A stretch of DNA of 32,601 bases, taken from assembly GCA_008501835.1 (NCBI GenBank), contig QQUB01000726.1, positions 1-32,601 of the forward strand, written 5' to 3'. The position numbers and the translations under genes are program-made. Source of the stretch: Bacteroidota bacterium (lineage in GTDB: Bacteria > Bacteroidota > Bacteroidia > Chitinophagales > Saprospiraceae). Positions 1 to 9,722 of this stretch are shown here, piece after piece. The stretch's first letter is position 1. Each line of letters opens with the position of its first letter. Under the pieces are notes generated by a model. It saw only the letters and a list, made by a program, of their open reading frames with translations. It ran no database searches and had not been told where the DNA came from.

Positions 1-450
1 TGCATCCATGGTTGCTTTAACAACATTGTGTGGGTTGGAAGACCCCTGTGACTTGGCCAATACGTTGTGTACTCCGGCAGTTGCCAGAACAGCACGCATA
101 GCACCTCCGGCAATTACACCGGTACCACTCGCAGCAGGCTTGATCAACACCTTACCAGCACCATACTTACCTTTCTGCTCGTGTGGGATAGTACCATTCC
201 ATAAAGGAACTTTAACCAGGTTTTTCTTCGCATCATCCACTGCTTTTGCAATAGATTCTGATACGTCACGAGCTTTTCCAAGTCCGTGTCCTACGGTTCC
301 GTTACCATCACCTACAACTACGATCGCAGCAAAGCTAAATGTACGTCCCCCTTTGGTCACCTTAGCTACCCTGTTAAGAGCTACTAATTTTTCCTTGAGT
401 TCAGTTTCAGCCGGTTTAACTCTATCTCTGTTTGAGTCTCTTTTTGCCAT
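1..450 (-). CDS. rpsE: 30S ribosomal protein S5 (3' end truncated by window edge)
   Basis: Reverse-strand translation from the ATG at 450 reads [60 protein letters not shown]..., the S5 N-terminal pattern; position in spc order after rplR. Confidence 0.96.
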   Translation of the reverse strand, partial: MAKRDSNRDRVKPAETELKEKLVALNRVAKVTKGGRTFSFAAIVVVGDGNGTVGHGLGKARDVSESIAKAVDDAKKNLVKVPLWNGTIPHEQKGKYGAGKVLIKPAASGTGVIAGGAMRAVLATAGVHNVLAKSQGSSNPHNVVKATMDA

Positions 451-472
451 TATAATGGAAGTTATTTATTTT

Positions 473-826
473 TTACAATTTTAATCCAGCTTCGCGGGCA
501 CCATCACCAAGAGCTTTAACTCTTCCGTGGTAAAGATAACCTGCTCTGTCAAATACTGCTACTTCAATATTCTTAGCCTTGGCACGCTCACCGATAAGTT
601 TCCCAACTTTAGCGGCTCTTTCAGTTTTGGTTCCTTCAGAACCGACACCTTTATCGAGCGAAGAAGCAGAAGCCAGGGTAACGCCGTTTACATCGTCGAT
701 CAACTGGCAGTAAATCTCTTTGTTACTTCTGAAGACGTTCAAACGAGGTCTGTCGGAAGTTCCATTGATCTTTTTACGGATCGTTTTCTGGATTTTCTTT
801 CTCCTATTCTGTTTTGAAAATTTCAT
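473..826 (-). CDS. rplR: 50S ribosomal protein L18
   Basis: ORF 117 aa; [20 protein letters not shown] and C-terminal [26 protein letters not shown] are L18-like; synteny. Confidence 0.97.
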   Translation of the reverse strand: MKFSKQNRRKKIQKTIRKKINGTSDRPRLNVFRSNKEIYCQLIDDVNGVTLASASSLDKGVGSEGTKTERAAKVGKLIGERAKAKNIEVAVFDRAGYLYHGRVKALGDGAREAGLKL

Positions 827-964
827 TTTCTTTTAAATTATCAGCCTTAGTGTAGGATGCCGACCATCAAACCCAAGGCCCCGTTTTTATAAATGATACA
901 CTCTGAAGGTAGAAGGTTAAACCGTAACTCCTCAACAACGTCAGAATCTATTATTTGTTTATCA

Positions 965-1513
965 TTAAGCAGTTTTACCTTGCTTACGTCTGAGCTCTTC
1001 ACCCACAAACTTGATACCTTTTCCTTTGTAAGGCTCAGGCTTACGGAAAGCGCGGATCTTGGCAGCAACCTGACCTACCAATTGCTTATCTATACTGGTA
1101 AGCTTGATGATCGGGTTTTTACCTTTTTCCATTACCGCTTCTACTTTCACCTCATCAGGAATTACAAAGTAAATAGGGTGAGAATAACCAACCGTTAATT
1201 CAAGCAACTGGCCGGTATTGTTGGCACGATAACCTACACCCACTACCTCGAGTTGTTTTTCAAAACCATTGGTAACTCCTTCAACCATATTGGCCAGCAA
1301 TGATCTGTACAAACCGTGCATGGAGCGATGGCGTTTTGAATCTGTCGGGCGAACCACTGTCATTTCACCATCCTCAACGTTGATGGTCATATCAGGATCA
1401 ACTTGTTGTTTCAATTCTCCCTTAGGTCCTTTGACAGTCACAAGGTTTCCTTTGCTGACATTTATTTCTACACCGCTCGCAAGCGTAATTGGTGATTTTC
1501 CTATCCTAGACAT
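965..1513 (-). CDS. rplF: 50S ribosomal protein L6
   Basis: ORF 182 aa MSRIGKSPI...VTVKGPKGEL...RKPEPYKGKGIKFVGEELRRKQGKTA; synteny. Confidence 0.98.
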   Translation of the reverse strand: MSRIGKSPITLASGVEINVSKGNLVTVKGPKGELKQQVDPDMTINVEDGEMTVVRPTDSKRHRSMHGLYRSLLANMVEGVTNGFEKQLEVVGVGYRANNTGQLLELTVGYSHPIYFVIPDEVKVEAVMEKGKNPIIKLTSIDKQLVGQVAAKIRAFRKPEPYKGKGIKFVGEELRRKQGKTA

Positions 1514-1536
1514 CTTATCTCAGATTTTGACCTTAA

Positions 1537-1947
1537 TTAGTAAATATAACACAATACTTCTCCTCCGACATTAGCCGTTCTTGCCTGCTTGTCAGTCATC
1601 AGTCCATGAGAAGTTGAGATCATTGCGATCCCAAGACCGTTGATCACTCTTGGCAGATCTTTGGCTCCGGAGTATTTACGTAAACCAGGTTTACTTACGC
1701 GGATCATTTTTTTAATCGCAGGTTCTTTAGATACCGGATCGTATTTGATAGCGATCTTGATAACTCCCTGTTTTCCTTTACCTACACCATCCTCGAATTT
1801 GTACTTGAGGATATACCCCTGATCATAGAGGATTTCAGTCATATGCTTCTTCACGTTAGAAGCAGGGATTTCTACAATTTTGTGTCCCGCCATTTGCGCA
1901 TTACGAATGCGGGTCAAATAATCTGCTATAGGATCAGTTACAGCCAT
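1537..1947 (-). CDS. rpsH: 30S ribosomal protein S8
   Basis: ORF 136 aa; [19 protein letters not shown]... and C-terminal [22 protein letters not shown]; synteny. Confidence 0.98.
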   Translation of the reverse strand: MAVTDPIADYLTRIRNAQMAGHKIVEIPASNVKKHMTEILYDQGYILKYKFEDGVGKGKQGVIKIAIKYDPVSKEPAIKKMIRVSKPGLRKYSGAKDLPRVINGLGIAMISTSHGLMTDKQARTANVGGEVLCYIY

Positions 1948-2020
1948 TGTTTAAATATTTCGCCGACCGGTTTTCCGTTCAGGAACCTCGCCGACTGTTA
2001 AAAATAAATTATTCAGTGAT

Positions 2021-2290
2021 TTACCAACTAGCTTTGGTTACTCCCGGAAGTTTACCTTCCAATGCCATTTGACGGAATTTCACACGGCAGATCCCGAAGT
2101 CACGCATGTAACCTTTAGGACGACCGGTCAACTGGCAACGGTTGTGCAAACGGATAGGGTTGGAGTTGCGTGGCAATTTATCCAGCTCATCCCAACGTCC
2201 TTCTTCCTTAAGTTGCTTGCGCAATTCCGCATATTTCGCAACCATGCGTTGTCTTTTCTTTTCTCTTGCAATAAGTGACTTTCTGGCCAT
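2021..2290 (-). CDS. rpsN: 30S ribosomal protein S14 (form lacking CXXC zinc motifs)
   Basis: ORF 89 aa [89 protein letters not shown]. Confidence 0.98.
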   Translation of the reverse strand: MARKSLIAREKKRQRMVAKYAELRKQLKEEGRWDELDKLPRNSNPIRLHNRCQLTGRPKGYMRDFGICRVKFRQMALEGKLPGVTKASW

Positions 2291-2321
2291 TATTATTAAT
2301 GTTGTTTCCTTACGGAATTAA

Positions 2322-2879
2322 TTAATCTCTTTGATTTTTGAACGGAAGTCCAAGTGCTTTCAGCAATGCCAAAGCTTCTGCATCCGTTTTTGCAGTCGTT
2401 ACGAAAGTAACATCCATACCGGTGATACGACCTACTTTGTCGATATCGATCTCAGGGAACACGATCTGCTCCTTGATACCCATGGAATAGTTACCTCTTC
2501 CGTCAAAGCTCTTGTCATTGATTCCGCGGAAGTCACGCACACGTGGCAGCGCCACAGTGACCAGACGATCCAGAAACTCATACATGCGGTTGTTACGCAG
2601 TGTCACACGGGCACCGATAGTCATCCCCTCTCTGAGTTTAAAGTTAGAAACCGACTTCTTAGCTTTGGTTGGAACAGCTTTCTGACCAGCGATGATGGAC
2701 ATTTCGTTCAAAGCGTTGTCAACAAGCTTTTTATCTTGTGTTGCTTCGCCAACTCCCTGGTTGAGGTTGATCTTAACCAGTTTAGGTACTTCCATAATGG
2801 AACCGTACTGGAATTGCTCCATCAAAGCAGGAACAACTTCCTTGGCATATTTTTCTCTTAATCTTGGTGTATAACTCAT
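2322..2879 (-). CDS. rplE: 50S ribosomal protein L5
   Basis: ORF 185 aa; [41 protein letters not shown]; synteny. Confidence 0.98.
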   Translation of the reverse strand: MSYTPRLREKYAKEVVPALMEQFQYGSIMEVPKLVKINLNQGVGEATQDKKLVDNALNEMSIIAGQKAVPTKAKKSVSNFKLREGMTIGARVTLRNNRMYEFLDRLVTVALPRVRDFRGINDKSFDGRGNYSMGIKEQIVFPEIDIDKVGRITGMDVTFVTTAKTDAEALALLKALGLPFKNQRD

Positions 2880-3232
2880 TACTTAATGATTTCCCCGGAT
2901 TTTTTCGAATAACGTACTAATTTTCCATCTTTCTCTTTTCTTCTGCCAACACGGGTAGGGTCTCCTGATTTAGGATCTACCAACATGAGGTTGGAGAGGT
3001 GGATAGGTGCAGGAATCTTTTCGATACCTCCGGCACTTTCCTGAGATGGTTTACGGTGCTTGGTCATAATATTCACACCATCGACAATCGCCTTGTTTTT
3101 GGAAGGAAATACTTCCAGAACTTCTCTTGGAGTGCTTTTGTCTTTATATGCGCCAGCAATAACGACAACTTTGTCTCCGCGTTTGATCTTCAACTTAGGC
3201 GCAAAACGATTTTTGTCAGTTTTATTTGCCAT
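2879..3232 (-). CDS. rplX: 50S ribosomal protein L24
   Basis: ORF 117 aa; [50 protein letters not shown]; stop overlaps rplE start (TAATG). Confidence 0.97.
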   Translation of the reverse strand: MANKTDKNRFAPKLKIKRGDKVVVIAGAYKDKSTPREVLEVFPSKNKAIVDGVNIMTKHRKPSQESAGGIEKIPAPIHLSNLMLVDPKSGDPTRVGRRKEKDGKLVRYSKKSGEIIK

Positions 3233-3292
3233 TTTTATCTTTCATTAGCCACATTTCTGAACAAATGCAGAAACGCGTGGTCATTAAATTAA

Positions 3293-3661
3293 TTACAATA
3301 CTTCAGGAGCAAGAGAAACGATTCTCATATAATCTTTCTCTCTGAGCTCTCTTGCCACAGGCCCGAAAATACGGGTACCTCTTGGTTCTTCTGCAGCGTT
3401 GAGAATAACTACTGCGTTGTCGTCAAAGCGGATGTAAGAACCATCTTTACGACGAATTTCTTTTTTCGTGCGCACTACCACAGCCTGGGTAACAGTTCCT
3501 TTCTTGATACCTCCTCCCGGAGCCGCTGATTTAACACTAACGACGATTTTGTCGCCAATTGAGGCATAACGACGTTTTGAGCCTCCCAAAACACGGATAC
3601 AAAGCACTTCTTTTGCACCGCTGTTATCTGCTACGTTGAGCCTGGATTCTTGCTGTATCAT
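3293..3661 (-). CDS. rplN: 50S ribosomal protein L14
   Basis: ORF 122 aa [44 protein letters not shown]... Confidence 0.98.
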   Translation of the reverse strand: MIQQESRLNVADNSGAKEVLCIRVLGGSKRRYASIGDKIVVSVKSAAPGGGIKKGTVTQAVVVRTKKEIRRKDGSYIRFDDNAVVILNAAEEPRGTRIFGPVARELREKDYMRIVSLAPEVL

Positions 3662-3709
3662 GACCTTTTATATTTTCGAATCTACGATTCAATGATGCCT
3701 AAGAAGGCT

Positions 3710-3967
3710 TTATTTAGCTCTTTCAATAATTTCGACCAATCTCCAGCGCTTACGCTTGCTCAGCGGGCGGGTCTCCATGATACGTACTGTATCACCTTCA
3801 TTGCAGTCATTTTTTTCATCGTGAGCAATGAACTTTTTGGTCTTCTTTACATACTTGCCGTAAATTGGGTGCTTCAAACGACGCTGAACCATAACAGAGA
3901 TCGTTTTGTCCATTTTGTTACTGGAAACCACCCCGACAATTTGCTTTCTAAGATTTCTTTCAGACAT
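3710..3967 (-). CDS. rpsQ: 30S ribosomal protein S17
   Basis: ORF 85 aa; [48 protein letters not shown]. Confidence 0.97.
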   Translation of the reverse strand: MSERNLRKQIVGVVSSNKMDKTISVMVQRRLKHPIYGKYVKKTKKFIAHDEKNDCNEGDTVRIMETRPLSKRKRWRLVEIIERAK

Positions 3968-4002
3968 TTCTATTGAATTATGCCGATGGAAAAACCATCA
4001 AA

Positions 4003-4263
4003 TTATTTTTTACGCCTTCTGGCTTTAATTTTCGAACGCTTAGCGTTTTGTTCTTCTGAAGCATTTGCAAGCTCCCTTCTGCGAATTTCAGTTTGCAAAC
4101 GAGCAATATCCCTGCGTACTTCGCGTAAGCTGAGCGGATTCTCCAATCCGGTCAGTGCATGATCAAACTTCATTTTCTGATACTGGGCGCGAGTAGAGTC
4201 CAATTCACTCAACAGATCGCTGTCCGAATAATCCTGAAGTTCTAAAAATTTCTTTGTTGCCAT
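4003..4263 (-). CDS. rpmC: 50S ribosomal protein L29
   Basis: ORF 86 aa; LSELDSTRAQYQKMKFDHALTGLENPLSLREVRRDIARLQTEIRRREL; synteny. Confidence 0.95.
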   Translation of the reverse strand: MATKKFLELQDYSDSDLLSELDSTRAQYQKMKFDHALTGLENPLSLREVRRDIARLQTEIRRRELANASEEQNAKRSKIKARRRKK

Positions 4264-4294
4264 CGCAAATAATTATTAATAGTTTATTAGCTAA

Positions 4295-4319
4295 ACCTTC
4301 AAATATTTGGTTTGAAGGT
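4295..4319 (-). other. Perfect hairpin in the rplP-rpmC spacer
   Basis: accttcaaa-tatttgg-tttgaaggt: 9-bp perfect stem, 7-nt loop, in a 73-nt intergenic spacer. Confidence 0.6.
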
Positions 4320-4336
4320 ATTGCGCATAAGGGAAT

Positions 4337-4756
4337 TTATCCTTCAAAATCTGGTCTTACCACAGTTTTGGTAAGTACCGGTAATTTTTGTGCAGCCAGG
4401 CGAAGCGCTTCAAATGCTACGTCGCGAGGTACTCCATCGATTTCAAACATAATCCTTCCTGGCTTGATCGGGGCTACGTAGTGATCCAGGGCTCCTTTAC
4501 CCTTACCCATACGAACCTCGAGAGGCTTGGAAGTGATCGGCTTGTCCGGGAATATTCTGATCCAAACCTTACCTTCCCTTTTCATATAACGTGTCATCGC
4601 AATACGGGCAGCCTCAATCTGACGGCTGGTGATACGGCCACGTGTGATGGCTTTAAGTCCATAAGTACCAAAATCTACGGTACTTCCACGATGGGCTAAA
4701 CCACGGTTTCTCCCTTTTTGCTGCTTACGATATTTCGTTCTTTTTGGCTGTAACAT
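4337..4756 (-). CDS. rplP: 50S ribosomal protein L16
   Basis: ORF 139 aa [36 protein letters not shown]... Confidence 0.98.
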   Translation of the reverse strand: MLQPKRTKYRKQQKGRNRGLAHRGSTVDFGTYGLKAITRGRITSRQIEAARIAMTRYMKREGKVWIRIFPDKPITSKPLEVRMGKGKGALDHYVAPIKPGRIMFEIDGVPRDVAFEALRLAAQKLPVLTKTVVRPDFEG

Positions 4757-4877
4757 TATCCAAAAATTTTTAATCTAAATTCTCAAAAAATCACCCTAAA
4801 AACCGGATATTTCAACCAATTTAAAGGTAGGTCTGAAAAAAGCGTGGCAAAGATACACTTTTTTCTTTAATATTTTA

Positions 4878-5636
4878 TTAATTCCTTCTCTGATTTCTTC
4901 CGCCGCCTCTTCTGCCTCCGCGACCGCCATCTCTGCGACCGCCATCTCTGCGACCACCGCGCTTTCCAGAGTCTTTAGAAGACAATCCAGCATTAGGAGA
5001 CAAATCACGCTTTCCGAGTACTTCGCCTTTACAGATCCAGACTTTGATACCCAGCTTACCATAGATGGTCTGAGCTTCCTGGAGTGCATAGTCGATATCA
5101 GCTCTGAAAGTGTGCAATGGAGTTCTTCCGTCTTTGAATTCTTCAGAACGCGCCATCTCCGCACCATTCAATCTACCTGAGATACGCACCTTGATACCTT
5201 CTGCACCTGCACGCATAGTTGACTGGATAGCCATCTTTACTGCACGACGGTAATTGATACGTCCTTCAAGCTGCTTGGCAATTGACTCGCCAACGATATT
5301 GGCATCGAGTTCAGGCTTACGGATCTCAATGATGTTGATCTGAATGTCCTGACCTGTCAATTTTTTAAGCTCCTCGCGGATACGGTCAACCTCAGAACCT
5401 CCTTTACCGATGATGATACCCGGACGGGAAGTGTGAACGGTTACTGTGATACGCTTGAGTGTACGTTCGATAACGATGCGGGCAATACCCCCTTTCTGTA
5501 CACGAGCTTTAAGGTAGTTGCGGATTTTTTCATCCTGAACAACTTTGTCAGCATAGTCTTTGTCAGCATACCAGTTGGAATCCCAACCTCTGATGATACC
5601 AAGACGGTTACCTATTGGATTTGTCTTTTGTCCCAT
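4878..5636 (-). CDS. rpsC: 30S ribosomal protein S3 with Arg/Gly-rich C-terminal tail
   Basis: ORF 252 aa [50 protein letters not shown]...; C-term [26 protein letters not shown]. Confidence 0.98.
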   Translation of the reverse strand: MGQKTNPIGNRLGIIRGWDSNWYADKDYADKVVQDEKIRNYLKARVQKGGIARIVIERTLKRITVTVHTSRPGIIIGKGGSEVDRIREELKKLTGQDIQINIIEIRKPELDANIVGESIAKQLEGRINYRRAVKMAIQSTMRAGAEGIKVRISGRLNGAEMARSEEFKDGRTPLHTFRADIDYALQEAQTIYGKLGIKVWICKGEVLGKRDLSPNAGLSSKDSGKRGGRRDGGRRDGGRGGRRGGGRNQRRN

Positions 5637-5664
5637 ATTATGGAATAATTTTTAACTACTTTGA

Positions 5665-6078
5665 TTATTCAACTTCCTCTACTGTAACAGCATCTTCAAC
5701 CTCAGCGGATGCTTGTGCATCATCAGGCAGTGGAATGGAATTTTCCACTACGATGGTTACGTGACAGGAATGTTTACGAATACGGTGTGCTCTACCGTGG
5801 GGAGCCGGACGAAAACGTTTCAGCATAGTTCCCTGGTCTGCACTGATTTCCGAGATCACGAGATCATAGTCATCAGCACTTTCTGCACCACCTAATTTAT
5901 TCTCCCAGTTTGAAATAGCAGATACGAGGAGTTTCTCCAAATGCACTGCTGCTTCTTTTTTTGTAAAGCGCAAAATATCAAGAGCATCATAAGCTTTTTT
6001 GCCTCTGATCAGGTCAACGACCAAACGCATCTTACGCGCTGACATTTGTACACCTTTTAATTTAGCTACTGCTTCCAT
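5665..6078 (-). CDS. rplV: 50S ribosomal protein L22 (acidic C-terminal extension)
   Basis: ORF 137 aa; LKGVQMSARKMRLVVDLIRGK...KRFRPAPHGRAHRIRKHSCHVTIVVE. Confidence 0.97.
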   Translation of the reverse strand: MEAVAKLKGVQMSARKMRLVVDLIRGKKAYDALDILRFTKKEAAVHLEKLLVSAISNWENKLGGAESADDYDLVISEISADQGTMLKRFRPAPHGRAHRIRKHSCHVTIVVENSIPLPDDAQASAEVEDAVTVEEVE

Positions 6079-6151
6079 TTTACAAATATTGTGGTGGACC
6101 AGGATGTTTGATAAAAACCACGGTCCATTAACAGTGTTATTAATTTATTCC

Positions 6152-6415
6152 TTAACGATTTCCTGAGTGTCCTCTAAAGTTACGTGTTGGAGCGAACTCA
6201 CCGAGTTTATGACCTACCATGTTTTCTGTAACGAATACAGGAACAAAAGTTTTGCCATTGTGCACAGCGATGGTTTGTCCTACCATGTCAGGAACGATCA
6301 TTGAAGTTCTTGACCAGGTTTTGATAACTTTTTTCTTGTTGGACTCTTTAGCTGCAATTACTTTATCCACTAACTTGTGAAAAACGTAAGGTCCTTTTTT
6401 AACAGATCTAGCCAT
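6152..6415 (-). CDS. rpsS: 30S ribosomal protein S19
   Basis: ORF 87 aa [19 protein letters not shown]...[19 protein letters not shown]. Confidence 0.98.
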   Translation of the reverse strand: MARSVKKGPYVFHKLVDKVIAAKESNKKKVIKTWSRTSMIVPDMVGQTIAVHNGKTFVPVFVTENMVGHKLGEFAPTRNFRGHSGNR

Positions 6416-6463
6416 AATATTATAACATTATGAATGATTTCGGCTATGCGGCCGAAGCCATTG

Positions 6464-7291
<828 letters not shown>

Positions 7292-7330
7292 TTTTATTAA
7301 ATTTATTTTGGGTTGCTCTACCAGCTTTGC

Positions 7331-7368
7331 GGGGTCTTCCCCATTACTGCCTTGACAGTCTTCCTGTC
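7331..7368 (-). other. Two tandem hairpins in the rplB-rplW spacer sharing GGAAGAC
   Basis: Plus strand gggg-tctt-cccc (7331-7342) and gacag-tcttc-ctgtc (7354-7368); both contain GTCTTCC (minus: GGAAGAC) 24 nt apart. Confidence 0.55.
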
Positions 7369-7388
7369 CGGTACAGTCCCTTTTTTAA

Positions 7389-7685
7389 TTAAATATCTCC
7401 GAAGAAATCGATTTCTTCGCCATCAGCCAGTGTGACCACTGCTTTCTTATATCCTGAAACTCTTCCTTTCAAGATACCGGAACGGGTCATTCTGTTTTTA
7501 ATCTTAGCCGGCATAATCATTGTGTTGACCGAATCAACCGTTACGCCGTACATTTCTTCAACCGCATTCTTTACTTCGATCTTATTAGCATTTGAGTCCA
7601 CCACGAAACTATACTTTCCGAGGTTTTCAGACAGCATTTCTGCTTTTTCAGTAATGATCGGCTTTATAAGAATTGTCTTTGCCAT
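7389..7685 (-). CDS. rplW: 50S ribosomal protein L23
   Basis: ORF 98 aa; IKPIITEKAEMLSENLGKYSFVVDSNANKIEVKNAVEEMYGVTVDSVNT; synteny. Confidence 0.96.
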   Translation of the reverse strand: MAKTILIKPIITEKAEMLSENLGKYSFVVDSNANKIEVKNAVEEMYGVTVDSVNTMIMPAKIKNRMTRSGILKGRVSGYKKAVVTLADGEEIDFFGDI

Positions 7686-7717
7686 TATTTTCTAATTGTA
7701 TTTCCTGTTCGGAAAAA

Positions 7718-8344
7718 TTAAGCAAATGTTTCTTTAATCTTTTCTACAGCTCCTTCGGCCAGGATCAGCTTACCAGCTTTCATTATCTGATAAGTGCTCA
7801 GGTCAGCAGCTCTTACAACCTCCGTTCCCTGAATGTTACGGCTTGAAAGGTAAACTTCCTTTTCGTAATCAGGCGTAACTACAACAGTCTTCTGCCCTTC
7901 TACATTGAGGTTGTTCAAAATGTTGGCATATTCGCTGGTCTTAGGTGCATCGAAAGAAAAATCTTCCATCACCATGATGTCACCAGCAGTTGCTTTAACA
8001 GAAAGTGCAGACTTTCTGGCCAGGCGCTTAACCTTTTTGTTCAGGTCGATACCATAGGTACGTGGTCTTGGACCAAATACGCGGCCTCCACCTCTGAACA
8101 AAGGGTTTTTCATACTACCTGCACGAGCGGTACCGGTTCCCTTCTGACGCTTGATCTTCTTAGTAGATCCTGCAATCTCACCACGTTCTTTGGACTTGTG
8201 GGTACCCTGGCGCTGGTTAGCGAGATACTGCTTTACGGAAAGGTAAACAGCATGCTCATTAGGCTCGATCCCAAAAATGTCCGCTGGCAATTCAACACTT
8301 CTGCCTGTAGACTGTCCTTGTGTATTTAGCACATCGAGTTTCAT
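7718..8344 (-). CDS. rplD: 50S ribosomal protein L4
   Basis: ORF 208 aa; GEIAGSTKKIKRQKGTGTARAGSMKNPLFRGGGRVFGPRPR. Confidence 0.98.
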   Translation of the reverse strand: MKLDVLNTQGQSTGRSVELPADIFGIEPNEHAVYLSVKQYLANQRQGTHKSKERGEIAGSTKKIKRQKGTGTARAGSMKNPLFRGGGRVFGPRPRTYGIDLNKKVKRLARKSALSVKATAGDIMVMEDFSFDAPKTSEYANILNNLNVEGQKTVVVTPDYEKEVYLSSRNIQGTEVVRAADLSTYQIMKAGKLILAEGAVEKIKETFA

Positions 8345-8388
8345 AACAAAATTATTTTCAGCTCGAATGATTTTCTAAATGTTTTACC

Positions 8389-8403
8389 GTCGGAAAAACC
8401 GAC
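8389..8403 (-). other. Hairpin in the rplC-rplD spacer
   Basis: gtcgg-aaaaa-ccgac: 5-bp stem, 5-nt loop, in a 125-nt spacer. Confidence 0.45.
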
Positions 8404-8469
8404 AAAACAAATAGCATTCTTTTTTTTAATGCATTGCGGACTTCAAGAGGCCGGTCAACGCTACGAATA

Positions 8470-9093
8470 TTATTTTTCAAGAATAACAAAACCTCCTTTG
8501 TGTCCGGGAACTGCGCCCTTCACCAAAATGATGTTTTGTTCCGGGAAGATTTTTACAACTTCAAGGTTGGTGGTCTTCACCCTTCTGCCACCGTCTCTTC
8601 CTGCCATGCGCATTCCTTTGAATACTTTAGCCGGGTAAGATGCTGCACCGATAGAACCGGGAGCACGCTGACGGTTATGCTGACCGTGAGTTGCATCGTT
8701 CACCCCTTTAAATCCGTGGCGTTTAACAACACCCTGGAAGCCTTTACCTTTTGAGGTTCCAATTGCACTGACGTAATCTCCTTCTTCGAAAATTTCGTCA
8801 ACATTTACTAAGTCTCCAACAGCTTTTTCCACTGCATCGAAGTCACGGAACTCAACTACTCTCTGCTTAGGAGTTGTTTTCGCTTTCGCAAAATGCCCCA
8901 ATTCAGGTCTCGTAGTATTTTTTTCTTTAGCTTCACCGAAGCCCAACTGGAGGGCAGAGTAACCATCTGATTCCTCTGTCTTCACCTGCGTAACAACGCA
9001 AGGACCCATTTCGATTACGGTGCAAGCTACATTGCGACCATTTCCGTCAAAGACGCTGGTCATTCCGACTTTTTTACCAATTAATCCGTTCAT
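8470..9093 (-). CDS. rplC: 50S ribosomal protein L3
   Basis: ORF 207 aa; [52 protein letters not shown]... Confidence 0.98.
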   Translation of the reverse strand: MNGLIGKKVGMTSVFDGNGRNVACTVIEMGPCVVTQVKTEESDGYSALQLGFGEAKEKNTTRPELGHFAKAKTTPKQRVVEFRDFDAVEKAVGDLVNVDEIFEEGDYVSAIGTSKGKGFQGVVKRHGFKGVNDATHGQHNRQRAPGSIGAASYPAKVFKGMRMAGRDGGRRVKTTNLEVVKIFPEQNIILVKGAVPGHKGGFVILEK

Positions 9094-9310
9094 CAGAATA
9101 TTTTTTTAAACTCCTGCAATAACTTACTGCACCTGGGGCACATAAAATTATTACAGGGATGACCGTATAGGGATTTGTCGTCAATAAAAGTTACAGATCT
9201 GCCAATGAGCACAATCTTGCAACTTTCACTTCTGGTTCGAGCAGGTTTAAAAAACCGTTATCAAACCCAACAACCCCTTAACTTTGGCTCTTTTTTATGT
9301 TTTGTAAAAA

Positions 9311-9619
9311 TTACGTCAACTTAACTTGAATGTCTACACCACTCGGCAATTCCAGTTTGGACAGTGCATCGACTGTCTTTTGAGTAGGAGTATATATTTC
9401 AATGAGACGCTTGTGGGTGCGACGCTGGAACTGCTCACGAGATTTCTTATTGACGTGCGGAGAACGGAGCACGGTAAAGATCTTCTTCTCAGTGGGCAGC
9501 GGAATCGGACCCGTAACAACAGCACCGCTGTTGCGAACCGTTTTCACGATCTTTTCAGTAGACTTGTCTACCAGATTGTGATCGTAAGAACGTAGTTTAA
9601 TCCTGATTTTCTGATTCAT
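9311..9619 (-). CDS. rpsJ: 30S ribosomal protein S10
   Basis: Translation from the internal ATG at 9619: [64 protein letters not shown]. The longer 9311..9643 ORF start (MINYYLTG) is probably not used. Confidence 0.96.
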   Translation of the reverse strand: MNQKIRIKLRSYDHNLVDKSTEKIVKTVRNSGAVVTGPIPLPTEKKIFTVLRSPHVNKKSREQFQRRTHKRLIEIYTPTQKTVDALSKLELPSGVDIQVKLT

Positions 9620-9686
9620 GCCTGTTAAATAATAGTTTATCAAAAAATGATATTTCCTTCCGGTTATTTAACTTTCAGGAAAAGAA

Positions 9687-9713
9687 TCGGGTTGGAGGGA
9701 TGCTCCAACCCGA
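9687..9713 (-). terminator. Strong hairpin (terminator-like) between fusA and rpsJ
   Basis: tcgggttggag-ggatg-ctccaacccga: perfect 11-bp stem, 5-nt loop; on the minus (transcribed) strand followed by TTCTTTTCC, just after the fusA stop. Confidence 0.6.
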
Positions 9714-9722
9714 AACTGTTTT

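Noticed and set aside
8-484. Plus-strand ORF of 158 aa
   Set aside because: Antisense to rpsE; the reverse-strand translation is clearly S5.
847-1068. 73-aa minus-strand ORF in the rplF-rplR gap
   Set aside because: Mostly an alternative frame of rplF; the remaining gap has no coding signature.
2331-2861. Plus-strand ORF of 176 aa
   Set aside because: Fully antisense to rplE (L5).
4918-4965. Short tandem repeats considered as a CRISPR array
   Set aside because: They lie inside rpsC and encode an RGG/RRD tail; no spacers.
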